DNA of 64,000 nucleotides from CAYMCO01 sp964388955 (GTDB lineage: Bacteria; Chloroflexota; Anaerolineae; Anaerolineales; E44-bin32): NCBI GenBank assembly GCA_964388955.1, contig CAYMCO010000022.1:1-64000 (forward strand). The letters are read 5' to 3'. Both the position numbers and the translations under genes were made by a program. The notes below the pieces were generated by a model, which worked only from the letters and a program-made list of their open reading frames with translations, was not told the origin of the DNA and did not search any database. The stretch's first letter is position 1; every line of letters begins with the position of its first letter. Of the stretch, positions 1-7,880 are shown piece after piece.

Positions 1-64
1 AAACGCTGGCGATCACCACCACCGCCAGAATCAGCCGCCGGATGATGTATTCGCCTCTGCGCAT
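1..64 (-). CDS. ABC transporter permease, DppB/OppB type (N-terminal fragment)
   Basis: Only the first 21 codons lie in the window. The minus strand starts with ATG at 62-64, preceded by a G-rich ribosome binding site. It reads MRRGEYIIRRLILAVVVIAS, a basic N-terminus running into a first membrane helix. This is the usual beginning of a dipeptide/oligopeptide permease and resembles the permease at 56653-57693 (MSRYIIRRLLQAVP). It lies downstream of the substrate-binding protein at 254-1936 on the same strand, which fits an SBP-permease operon. The rest of the gene is outside the window, so the family call rests on a short N-terminus and on context. Confidence 0.65.
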   Translation of the reverse strand, partial: MRRGEYIIRRLILAVVVIASV

Positions 65-192
65 ATCTCCCCCCGCGAAGACCACCGATCTCCGCAATCA
101 ACGAGACGTATTCGTACAGTTCTTCAGTCTACAGCACGACCAATCGAGCGCAAAGTGTCAATTCTCGCTTCTCGTCAGGAGGGCCGGAGGCA

Positions 193-223
193 GACGCCTC
201 TTGCGGGATCCGCAAGAGGCGTC
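193..223 (-). other. Intergenic stem-loop between binding protein and permease genes
   Basis: A perfect 13-bp inverted repeat (GACGCCTCTTGCG at 193-205 and its complement at 211-223) with a 5-nt loop lies 30 bp beyond the stop of the binding protein. No T-run follows on the minus strand, so it is not a classical terminator. Such hairpins often protect the upstream mRNA and raise binding-protein levels over permease. The same layout recurs at 57719-57748. Confidence 0.65.
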
Positions 224-253
224 CTGATCCCCTCAAGAAAGATCACTCTCGCT

Positions 254-1936
254 TCACTTGCGCTTCAAGAACTTCCAGAACACCGCTTGTGTGTATGCCG
301 GGTTGGGTACGAAGCCCTCCACATCGGAGCGCACATACCAGTTCTTGATCTCCTGCCACTGGAAGACAGCGGGAACGTCCTCAATGAGGATATTCTGCGC
401 GTCCTCATAGATGTCAATTGACGCCTCGCGATCCGAGGCGGAGACCTCGAAGCCATCCCAGAGCAGTTGGTCGAACTCCTCGTTGCACCAGTAGCTGAAA
501 TTGAAGAAAATGTCCTCCTCACACATGAACGGCAGTTGCAGGAAGGCCAGCGGGTGCACGATATCCTGCCACCAGCTGAAGGCCACCAGATCGGGCGCCT
601 CCTCCGGAGTTGACCTGGAGCGAGCATACGCCGCTTCAGTGGTCATGGTGGTGATGGTCAAATCAATCCCCAGTTTGGCCAGCTCCGCCTTCCACAATTC
701 TGCGTATTGCTCCGAGGTGGGGCTTCCGGCGTAGGTCACGATCTCCAGATCGAACCCCCCATCCGGATAGCCGGCGTCGGTCAACAGCTGGCGCGCCTTG
801 TCGAGGTCGTAGCTGTACTTGAAGCAGGTGTCACAGTAGCCCCAGGCACCCTCGGGGAGGGTGGTGACGGCCTGGACTCCGAAACCGTCCAGGACCACAT
901 TGATGACATCGTCGTAAGGGAAGGAATAGGCCAAGGCCTGGCGCACCAGCTTGTCGTCCAGCGGCGGGTGCTGGGTGTTGATGGGCGCGTACCAGACGAT
1001 GAAGGTCTTTTCTTCCACCCGGTTAATGTCCTCGCGCGCTTCCAGGATGGGGCGGTTCTCCGGCGGGATGCCATAGGTGATATCCGTCTCCCCGGATTCG
1101 ATCATCTGCTGCAGTACGATGGGATCCTCGACCACGTCCATGAAGACCCGGTCGAAAGAGCCCGGCCCCCAGCCCACCCAGTAATCTTCGAACTTCTTCA
1201 TCACCACGCGCCGCCCGCGTTCGTAGCTTTCAATCATATAGGGGCCCGTTCCGGCGTCGTTGCCCAGGTTGAACCAGTCCTCACTGTCCCCGGCCATCTC
1301 TTCCGTCGTGGTCGGGCTCATGATCCAGGCCGCATACGCCGAGGCGGCGATGATGTCCATCGGCGCGGGATAGGCGAGGTTGAAACGCACGGTATAATCA
1401 TCGACGACCTCGATCGCGCCTTCCTGGGCGATGGGGTCCAGGATGTAGGACCCCCCCATTGCCATGCGCAGTGTGCGCTCGTAGGAATACTTGACCGCAT
1501 CGGCGGTGAAGTCGGTCCCGTCGTGGAACTTGACCCCCTGCCGTAGGTGGAAGGTCCAAACCGTTCCATCCTCGTTGACCTCCCAATCCGTGGCCAAGAG
1601 CGGGAGTGCCAATTGGGTGTCATACTCGGGTGTGTACGTAAGGCCCTCATACAGGTTGACGAACACCACCATTTCCATGGCCATCCCGATGCTAGGATCG
1701 AGGGTGAGGAAGTCTTCGCCTTGCGCAAAACTTCCGACGATCTCGGTCTCTTCGGGAGCCTCCGCCGTCGGTTCTTCAGTAGGGGGAGCCTCGACCTCCG
1801 GCTCTTCGACCTGCGTCGCCTCGGGCTCCTCCACCTGAGGCGCCTCCGGCGTTGCCGGCCCGCAGGCCACAACCAACATGGAAAAGATGGTGAGCAGGGA
1901 TATTATGAACAGAATCCCCTTCATTCGGTTCTGCAT
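254..1936 (-). CDS. Family 5 substrate-binding lipoprotein of a peptide-type ABC transporter
   Basis: The 560-residue protein begins with a lipoprotein signal (residues 1-25, lipobox LVVAC, lipidated Cys25). A Pro/Glu/Thr-rich linker follows to about residue 66, then the SBP_bac_5 fold with the family pattern of a 'W(T/E)FHLRQGVKFHDG' segment. It should sit on the outer face of the membrane and deliver peptides or other amines to the permease that begins at position 64. ATG at 1936 has AGGAGG nine bases upstream. SBP_bac_5 proteins bind peptides, nickel, opines and other solutes, so the ligand cannot be named from sequence. Low-complexity Pro/Glu linkers of this kind are frequent in Chloroflexota lipoproteins. 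Confidence 0.9.
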   Translation of the reverse strand: MQNRMKGILFIISLLTIFSMLVVACGPATPEAPQVEEPEATQVEEPEVEAPPTEEPTAEAPEETEIVGSFAQGEDFLTLDPSIGMAMEMVVFVNLYEGLTYTPEYDTQLALPLLATDWEVNEDGTVWTFHLRQGVKFHDGTDFTADAVKYSYERTLRMAMGGSYILDPIAQEGAIEVVDDYTVRFNLAYPAPMDIIAASAYAAWIMSPTTTEEMAGDSEDWFNLGNDAGTGPYMIESYERGRRVVMKKFEDYWVGWGPGSFDRVFMDVVEDPIVLQQMIESGETDITYGIPPENRPILEAREDINRVEEKTFIVWYAPINTQHPPLDDKLVRQALAYSFPYDDVINVVLDGFGVQAVTTLPEGAWGYCDTCFKYSYDLDKARQLLTDAGYPDGGFDLEIVTYAGSPTSEQYAELWKAELAKLGIDLTITTMTTEAAYARSRSTPEEAPDLVAFSWWQDIVHPLAFLQLPFMCEEDIFFNFSYWCNEEFDQLLWDGFEVSASDREASIDIYEDAQNILIEDVPAVFQWQEIKNWYVRSDVEGFVPNPAYTQAVFWKFLKRK

Positions 1937-2175
1937 CTCCAGTCTCCTCCTTAGACTCTTCTGCTTGTGCCGGTCTGTTCACTCAAACGGATGAGCCCAG
2001 AGCACCTCCTTCCAGAGTCTTCCACAGATCCTCCCTTTCACTGGGGCGCCCATTCTCGCACTTCCCCGGCAAAAATGCAAATTCGGAACAAACCATCACA
2101 AATCCATGGATCTGGAGGTGCCCCACCCCCCATTCTTTTGAAAGATATCGGCCCGGCCGTCTGATCGGATGCGGG

Positions 2176-3558
2176 TCAGCGGGCGATCCGCCGCAGGAAA
2201 TCATCGGCGAGCACATTTGCCTGGCTGCTGATTCGCTCCTCATCTACCCTTACCAGTCGCCCGGCCTCGACCACGACCTCCCCATTGACCAAAACCAGAT
2301 CGGCCATGTGATTGGCCCCGAAGAGGGCCAGCGCGGCGATAGAATCGGAGCGGCAACCGGCGTAGTCCAACTGATCCCGGTCGATGAGGGTGATGTCCGC
2401 CGCCTTTCCCGGCTCGAGGGAGCCGGCAGTCTCCCAGCCGAGCACCTCGGCGCCACCGCGCGTGGCGACGCGCATCACGGCGCGCGCGATCTCTCCCAAT
2501 GAGGCGAACTTGCCACCGAGCAATCCGTTATAGGTGTGCAGCACCGTCGCCACCTGAAACTCCGCCCACATATCCCCAAAGCCCGCGCCCCCATCCACCC
2601 CCAAACCCACGCGCACCCCCGCGGACAGGAAATCGAAGATGGGGGCGATGTGACCGGAGACGCCATTCGAAACCGGGCAATGGGCGACACCACAACCGTG
2701 CTGCCCCATGCGACGGATCTCGTCCTTGTTCAGCAGCAGGCAATGGGCATACCATACATCCGGGCCCACCCACCCCAGGCGCTCCAGGTAGTCAAAGGGC
2801 CGCATGCCATGGCGCTCCAAGCACCAGTCGCGCTCCATGGCCGATTCCGCCAGATGGGTATGGGCGCGCAGACCGCATTGGCGCGCCAGGGCGATGGTCT
2901 CCTGCAGCAGCCCCTCACTCGCGGCATACATGGTCACCGGTCCCACCCCAATCCGCAGGCGGCTGAAGGGCGTGGGATCATGATATTCCCGGGCGAGCCG
3001 CTCACAGTCCGCCAGGATATCCCGATCGGACTCGAGCATCCCCTCGGGGTATATCTTGCGGGCAGTTTCGGTATCAGAGATGGAGGCCCGCACGGGGTAT
3101 AACTTGACGCCGATCTCCTGCGCGGCCCGAATCGCGGCGTCGATCATCCGCGTGTCGGCTTCGGCCGGAAACAGATAGTGGTCGTCGCTGACCAAAGTGC
3201 ATCCGTTCTTCAGCAGCAGCCCCAGCGCCACCTGCGCGCTGGCGTACACCATCTCGAAGTCCATTTGCTCCCACGCCCGGCTGTTGCGGCGCAGCCAATC
3301 CCACAGGTCGACCGCCCCCATCACCGCTGGCAGGTCGCGCGTGTAGATCTGGAACATGTGATGGTGGGTGTTGACAAACCCCGGCAGGGCGACCTTCCCC
3401 CTCCCGTCGATGATCCTGGCGCCCGGGGGGGCAGTGACATCCGTCCCCACCCGCTCGATCGCCGGCGGATCGATGAGGATGTCTGCGCCGTGAAGCTCAA
3501 GCCCCGCGTCATCCATGGTCGCGATGAGGTCGATGTCTTTGATGAGAAGTTTCGGCAT
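2176..3558 (-). CDS. Amidohydrolase, 8-oxoguanine deaminase / hydroxyatrazine hydrolase-like
   Basis: A 460-residue metal-dependent hydrolase of the cytosine deaminase/TrzN branch. The metal site is visible: HHH motif with His65 and His67 (GFVNTHHHM), a third His in HTHLAES, a His in WYAHCLLL and the Asp in GLGVDGG. The segment DDHYLFP and the phrase ERLGWVGPDVW are typical of 8-oxoguanine deaminase and s-triazine hydrolases, which remove an amino or alkylamino group from a heteroaromatic ring. I chose ATG at 3558 (MPKLLIKD) because GGAGGG lies about nine bases upstream. The frame stays open to 3786, but that extension shows no family similarity. It is divergent from the iron operon. The exact substrate is unproven. 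Confidence 0.85.
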   Translation of the reverse strand: MPKLLIKDIDLIATMDDAGLELHGADILIDPPAIERVGTDVTAPPGARIIDGRGKVALPGFVNTHHHMFQIYTRDLPAVMGAVDLWDWLRRNSRAWEQMDFEMVYASAQVALGLLLKNGCTLVSDDHYLFPAEADTRMIDAAIRAAQEIGVKLYPVRASISDTETARKIYPEGMLESDRDILADCERLAREYHDPTPFSRLRIGVGPVTMYAASEGLLQETIALARQCGLRAHTHLAESAMERDWCLERHGMRPFDYLERLGWVGPDVWYAHCLLLNKDEIRRMGQHGCGVAHCPVSNGVSGHIAPIFDFLSAGVRVGLGVDGGAGFGDMWAEFQVATVLHTYNGLLGGKFASLGEIARAVMRVATRGGAEVLGWETAGSLEPGKAADITLIDRDQLDYAGCRSDSIAALALFGANHMADLVLVNGEVVVEAGRLVRVDEERISSQANVLADDFLRRIAR

Positions 3559-3794
3559 ATGGGCCCTCCGTTGTGTCGGGGATTTCCCTGCGCGAGCCTC
3601 GAGCGCCGGCTCGGCCAAGGGGTAAGGCGCGATGGGCCTGGCTCCCCTGCCCCCGCTTAGTATAGATGCACGGGCGTCGCAACGCACCCTGGGCTCGGGA
3701 TCAGCAACACTGGGTTTGGGTCGGAGGCCGGCCGGTTTGCAGATCGACAGTCCCACGGGGCGTTGGCCGGATGCTCGCCCTGTCAAGGTGCCTC

Positions 3795-3823
3795 TTGACT
3801 CTCGCTCTCTTCTACGCTATAAA
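3795..3823 (+). promoter_or_regulatory. Sigma-70-type promoter of the iron-uptake operon
   Basis: TTGACT (3795-3800) and TATAAA (3818-3823) are separated by exactly 17 bp. The predicted transcription start falls within the DtxR-type box just downstream, and the leader to the ATG at 3854 is about 25 nt. This is one of the best matches to a housekeeping promoter in the window. Confidence 0.8.
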
Positions 3824-3824
3824 T

Positions 3825-3842
3825 ATTTAGGCTCACCTAAAT
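3825..3842 (+). promoter_or_regulatory. DtxR/IdeR-type iron box (operator)
   Basis: A perfect 7-bp inverted repeat, ATTTAGG-CTCA-CCTAAAT, with a 4-bp spacer. It contains the TTAGG...CCTAA half-sites known from IdeR/DtxR/MntR operators. It begins immediately after the -10 element, so a metal-loaded repressor bound here would block initiation. The first gene downstream encodes a DtxR protein, so metal-dependent autorepression of the whole feo operon is the natural reading. Confidence 0.8.
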
Positions 3843-3853
3843 CAGGATTTAGC

Positions 3854-4531
3854 ATGTCTGAAACTCTCACCCAAACCACAGAAGATTACCTCAAGACCAT
3901 TTATGAACTTGGAGAACGGGGCCAGCCGGCAACCACCACGAACATCGCCGAGCGCCTTGCGGTCACCCCCGCCTCCGTGACTGGCATGCTGAAGCGCCTG
4001 TCGAGCGCGGAGCCGAGCCTGATTCGGTACCGTAAGTATCGCGGCGCGATGCTCACCACCGAAGGAGAGCGCGCCGCGCTGCAGGTCGTCCGGCGCCATC
4101 GTTTGCTGGAGAGCTATCTGGTGGCCACGCTGGGCTACTCGTGGGATGAGGTCCACGAGGAGGCCTGCCGCCTGGAGCATGCCATATCGGAGACCTTCGC
4201 CACGCGGATCGATGAGGCGATGGGCCACCCCGAACTCGATCCACATGGTGACCCCATTCCGGCGGCCGATTTCACCATGCCGGCACAGCGGCTAGCTCCG
4301 CTCATCACCCTCGGTCCCCGTCAACGGGCGATTGTGCGCCGCATCACGGCGGAAGATCCGGCGTTCCTGCATCATATCGAGGATCTTGAGCTGCTGCCCG
4401 GCAGCCGTCTCGAAATTGTGGATTACTCGGAACTGGACCAAAACCTGAAGGTTGAGGTCGATGGCCGGGATCAGACGGTTATCATTGGACCGGCGGTCAG
4501 CGCGCAGATCTTCGTAGAGAGGACCGAATGA
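3854..4531 (+). CDS. DtxR-family metal-dependent transcriptional repressor
   Basis: A 225-residue repressor: winged helix (about residues 1-75), dimerisation/metal domain (75-140) and a C-terminal SH3/FeoA-like domain (about 150-225). Candidate metal ligands align with DtxR: His82, Glu86, His101, Cys105, Glu108 and His109. The position of DtxR Met10 is Asp11 (TTEDYL), as in manganese-sensing MntR, so the primary site is a mix of the iron and manganese types. The iron box in its own promoter and the FeoB genes behind it argue for iron sensing. ATG at 3854 starts the conserved N-terminus; the frame is open further upstream, but that part covers the promoter. Its stop overlaps the next start (ATGA), so translation is coupled. 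Confidence 0.92.
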   Translation: MSETLTQTTEDYLKTIYELGERGQPATTTNIAERLAVTPASVTGMLKRLSSAEPSLIRYRKYRGAMLTTEGERAALQVVRRHRLLESYLVATLGYSWDEVHEEACRLEHAISETFATRIDEAMGHPELDPHGDPIPAADFTMPAQRLAPLITLGPRQRAIVRRITAEDPAFLHHIEDLELLPGSRLEIVDYSELDQNLKVEVDGRDQTVIIGPAVSAQIFVERTE

Positions 4532-5538
4532 ATCCGACCATCGTGGTTCTCCTGTCTTTCGCCCTACTGCTCGTGGCCGTCTTCCTGCCCCGCTACGGTC
4601 TGCGCGCCTGGTTTGAAAAATGGCGTCAAAGCCGAAAGCGGGAGCAGGTGGAGGACGCTTTGAAATTCCTGCTTGACCGTGAGCAAGAGGGCCGCCACGC
4701 CTCGCTTGAAGCGTTGGCCGGGAATCTGGGAATATCGCGCACGGGTTCTTTTGATCTACTTGAGCGCATGGAATCGCAGGGCTTGATCACAAGCCATGCG
4801 CAGGGGATCCACCTGACCCCGGATGGCGAGCGATGGGCGCTGCACATGCTGCGCGCCCACCGCCTGTGGGAGCGCTATTTGGCCGATGAGGCGCGCATGC
4901 CACTCCAAGACATCCACCGCGAGGCCCATCGCCGAGAGCACAGCACGAGCGACGCGCAACTTGACGAACTGGAGGCCGCTCTCGGCCATCCGTCTCATGA
5001 TCCGCACGGCGATCCCATCCCCACTCGAGAGGGAGAACTGCTGAAGCCAACTGGCGTGCCGCTGACGGATTGGCAGCCAGATCGCCCTGGACGCGTCGTG
5101 CACCTCGAAGATGAGCCGCCCATCGCCTATCAGCAGATTCTCGCCACCGGGCTGGGCCTGGGCAAAGTGGTGCGCATCCTGGAATCCGCGCCCGGCCTGC
5201 TCGTGTTGAGCGATGGAGAGACGGAGTATCGCCTGGCGCCCGCCGTAGCCGCCAACGTGCACGTCGCACCCCTTCCCGAGGAGGAACGAGTGCCCTCAGG
5301 CGCCATCAGGCTGCACGAGTTGGCGAACGACCAGCGAGCCGAGGTGGTCGGGTTGGATCGGGGGCTGCAGGGGTTCTCCCGCCGGCGGTTCCTCGATCTG
5401 GGGCTGACCCCCGGGGCAACCATCTACCCTGAATTGGATAATTTCTTCCGTGAACCGCGCGCATACCGGGTGCGCAATACCCTGATCGCGCTGCGGGATG
5501 ACCAAGCGGCAAGAATCTGGGTCAAGCCAATCAGGTGA
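4528..5538 (+). CDS. Membrane-anchored DtxR-like regulator fused to FeoA
   Basis: A 336-residue fusion. Residues 4-20 form one hydrophobic helix followed by a strongly basic stretch, so the rest should be cytoplasmic. Residues about 40-100 form a DtxR-like winged helix. Residues 100-155 form the DtxR metal/dimer domain, with His111, Glu115, His130, Glu137 and His138 kept, but His134 where DtxR has its key Cys102. An SH3-like domain follows (about 175-250), then a canonical FeoA domain (about 255-336). FeoA proteins contact FeoB and promote ferrous iron uptake. This protein may tether metal sensing to the FeoB complex at the membrane, or it may be a membrane-bound transcription factor. Its start overlaps the stop of the soluble DtxR gene. 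The domain calls are firm; the function of the fusion is inference. Confidence 0.85.
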   Translation: MNPTIVVLLSFALLLVAVFLPRYGLRAWFEKWRQSRKREQVEDALKFLLDREQEGRHASLEALAGNLGISRTGSFDLLERMESQGLITSHAQGIHLTPDGERWALHMLRAHRLWERYLADEARMPLQDIHREAHRREHSTSDAQLDELEAALGHPSHDPHGDPIPTREGELLKPTGVPLTDWQPDRPGRVVHLEDEPPIAYQQILATGLGLGKVVRILESAPGLLVLSDGETEYRLAPAVAANVHVAPLPEEERVPSGAIRLHELANDQRAEVVGLDRGLQGFSRRRFLDLGLTPGATIYPELDNFFREPRAYRVRNTLIALRDDQAARIWVKPIR

Positions 5539-5578
5539 ACCATGGAACTCACGGCGCCGCATCGAAAGGCTTTCGGAT

Positions 5579-6430
5579 ATGACAGAGGTAGAGATGACCG
5601 AGAAGGAACGATCACTCCCCACCGATCACTGCGCTACCTGCCCCGCCTTCACCCAACTGGAGCAGATGGGTATCAACCTCGAGAAATATGATCGCGTGGT
5701 TGCGCTGGCGGGAAATCCCAATACGGGCAAATCCACCTTGTTCAACACCTTGACTGGTCTGAAGCAGCACACAGGCAATTGGCCGGGGAAGACCGTGACA
5801 CGCGCCGAGGGCGGGTACCAGTTCAACGGGAAGAACTACAAATTGGTCGACCTTCCCGGCACCTATTCCCTGCTCTCCGCCTCCCAAGATGAGGAGGTGG
5901 CGCGGGATTTCATCCTGTTCGGCCAACCGGACTGCGTGATCGTGGTAACCGACGCCAGCGCCCTCGAGCGCAACCTAAATCTGGTCATGCAGGTCCTGGA
6001 GATCACCGAGCGGGCGATTGTGGCGGTAAACCTCATGGATGAGGCCCGCCGCAAGGGCATCGAAGTGGATGTCCGCAGCCTATCACGCGATCTGGGGGTG
6101 CCAGCCATCCCCACCGTGGCGCGCAGCGGTGAGGGCATCCACTCCCTGTTGAGCGCCGTCGAGGGCGTGATCAGCGGCGAAATCCCCACACGACCTTTGC
6201 GCATCAAGGGCACGCCGGAATTTCAGGGAGCGGTTTCAGAGCTGTCTGCCATGATCGAGCGGATCGCCCCCGGTGTCCCCAACGCCCGCTGGCTCGCCAT
6301 TCGGCTGCTCGATGGGGACTCCCGCGTGCAGCAGGCGCTGGTCAGCGGCGAACTGGGAGACTTGGTGCTTCGCCAGCGGGAAGCCGTGGTCCAGGCCAGC
6401 CGCAAGATGGCCATCGAAGGGGCCCAGTAA
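5579..6430 (+). CDS. feoB: FeoB GTPase domain protein (split FeoB, N-terminal half)
   Basis: A 283-residue soluble protein with the G domain of ferrous-iron transporter FeoB: G1 GNPNTGKST (45-53), G3 DLPG (91-94), G4 NLMD (151-154) and a helical regulatory region after about 170. A short CxxC pair (Cys18, Cys21) precedes the G domain and could bind metal. The frame ends with TAA at 6428-6430 and the membrane half starts one base later, so FeoB is made as two polypeptides in tight translational coupling. ATG at 5579 was chosen; ATG at 5594, with AGG nearer, is an alternative. GTP hydrolysis gates the partner pore. Confidence 0.9.
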   Translation: MTEVEMTEKERSLPTDHCATCPAFTQLEQMGINLEKYDRVVALAGNPNTGKSTLFNTLTGLKQHTGNWPGKTVTRAEGGYQFNGKNYKLVDLPGTYSLLSASQDEEVARDFILFGQPDCVIVVTDASALERNLNLVMQVLEITERAIVAVNLMDEARRKGIEVDVRSLSRDLGVPAIPTVARSGEGIHSLLSAVEGVISGEIPTRPLRIKGTPEFQGAVSELSAMIERIAPGVPNARWLAIRLLDGDSRVQQALVSGELGDLVLRQREAVVQASRKMAIEGAQ

Positions 6431-6431
6431 A

Positions 6432-7832
6432 ATGAGCGAAAGAGCTATTCAACCACAGGATGTGCTCAAGAGGGCCGAGCAATTGCGCGGGACTCTAAGC
6501 AGCGGATTTAGAGATGAAATCGTCAAATCGCTCTATCAGGAGGCGGAGCGGGTCGTCGGGCGCGCTGTGCGCGCAAAGGACACAGGCAAGTACGACCTCG
6601 ACCAGCGCATCGACCGTATCGTCACCTCGCCCATCTTCGGGCTGCCCATCATGCTGCTTCTGCTGGCGGCCGTATTCTGGGTGACCATCACCGGCGCCAA
6701 CCTGCCCTCAGAAATGATTGCCACCGGACTATTCTGGGTGGAGGAACGTGCCGCAGGCCTCTTCACTTCCCTGGGTGCGCCTTGGTGGTTGACCGGATTG
6801 CTTTGGCACGGGCTTTACCGGGGGTTGGCCTGGGTGGTCTCCGTCATGCTGCCGCCCATGGCCATCTTCTTCCCGATATTCACCATCCTCGAGGATCTGG
6901 GCTACCTGCCGCGCGTCGCCTTCAACCTGGATTGGCTGTTCAAGAAGGCCGGCGCACACGGCAAGCAGGCGCTGACGATGGCCATGGGATTCGGCTGCAA
7001 CGCGGCCGGCGTGATCTCGACCCGAGTGATCGACTCGCCGCGTGAGCGCTTGATCGCCATCCTGACCAACAACTTTGTGCCCTGCAACGGGCGCTTCCCC
7101 ACCCTGATCATGCTGGCCACCATTTTCGTCGCCGCCGCGTTCCCACCGGCTTTTGCCTCTTTCGCCGCGGCCGGGTCAGTGGTCGGAGTGGTGCTGATCG
7201 GAGTATTCTTCACCCTGGTCGTCTCCTGGGTCCTCACCAAGACCATTCTAAAAGGGGAGGCCTCCGCTTTCACGTTGGAGCTTCCCCCCTACCGGCGCCC
7301 CAACGTGGCCCGGATCCTGTACACATCGGTCATCGATCGCACCATCTTCGTGCTTTGGCGGGCTATGCAGACCGCGGCCCCGGCGGGGGCGGTCATCTGG
7401 ATCCTGGGCAACATCACCCTCGGGGACGCGAGCCTGGCCCAGCACATCGCCGATTTCCTGAATCCCTTGGGGGTGCTCATCGGCCTGGATGGGGTCATCA
7501 TGCTGGCTTACATCATCGCCATCCCGGCCAATGAAATCGTCGTGCCCACCATGATGATGGTGTATATGGGGACCGGCATGATGACCCAGCCGCAGTCACT
7601 GGGCGCAATCCACAGTTTGTTGGTCGATGTCCACGGCTGGACGATGCTCACAGCCATCAACCTGATGCTGTTTTCCCTGCTGCATAACCCGTGCGCCACC
7701 ACCATCCTGACAATCTATAAGGAGACCGGAAGCAAGAAATGGGCCGCTATGAGCGTGCTGATCACACTGGGCACTGCGTTCGTGGTGACTTTCTTCACCG
7801 CCAGTATCGCCCGGATGGCGGGCTGGGTCTAA
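6432..7832 (+). CDS. feoB: FeoB membrane domain protein (split FeoB, C-terminal half)
   Basis: A 466-residue polytopic membrane protein that carries the Fe2+ permease part of FeoB. It keeps the Gate motifs with their conserved cysteines (MGFGCNAAGV and FVPCNGR) and two nucleoside-recognition (Gate) repeats. An N-terminal amphipathic stretch of about 65 residues (MSERAIQP...) precedes the first helix and may bind the separate G domain. It follows the GTPase gene after one base and ends the feo operon. It converges on the amidohydrolase gene at 7881. A sequencing frameshift could split a gene this way, but here the first half ends cleanly and the second half has its own start codon. Confidence 0.9.
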   Translation: MSERAIQPQDVLKRAEQLRGTLSSGFRDEIVKSLYQEAERVVGRAVRAKDTGKYDLDQRIDRIVTSPIFGLPIMLLLLAAVFWVTITGANLPSEMIATGLFWVEERAAGLFTSLGAPWWLTGLLWHGLYRGLAWVVSVMLPPMAIFFPIFTILEDLGYLPRVAFNLDWLFKKAGAHGKQALTMAMGFGCNAAGVISTRVIDSPRERLIAILTNNFVPCNGRFPTLIMLATIFVAAAFPPAFASFAAAGSVVGVVLIGVFFTLVVSWVLTKTILKGEASAFTLELPPYRRPNVARILYTSVIDRTIFVLWRAMQTAAPAGAVIWILGNITLGDASLAQHIADFLNPLGVLIGLDGVIMLAYIIAIPANEIVVPTMMMVYMGTGMMTQPQSLGAIHSLLVDVHGWTMLTAINLMLFSLLHNPCATTILTIYKETGSKKWAAMSVLITLGTAFVVTFFTASIARMAGWV

Positions 7833-7880
7833 TGCAGGGCATAACACCAGGCCGGGGTTGGTGGAGAGCGGCGGGGGAAT

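Noticed and set aside
3559..3786. N-terminal extension of the 8-oxoguanine-deaminase-like protein
   Set aside because: The extension has no family similarity, and a good ribosome site marks ATG 3558.
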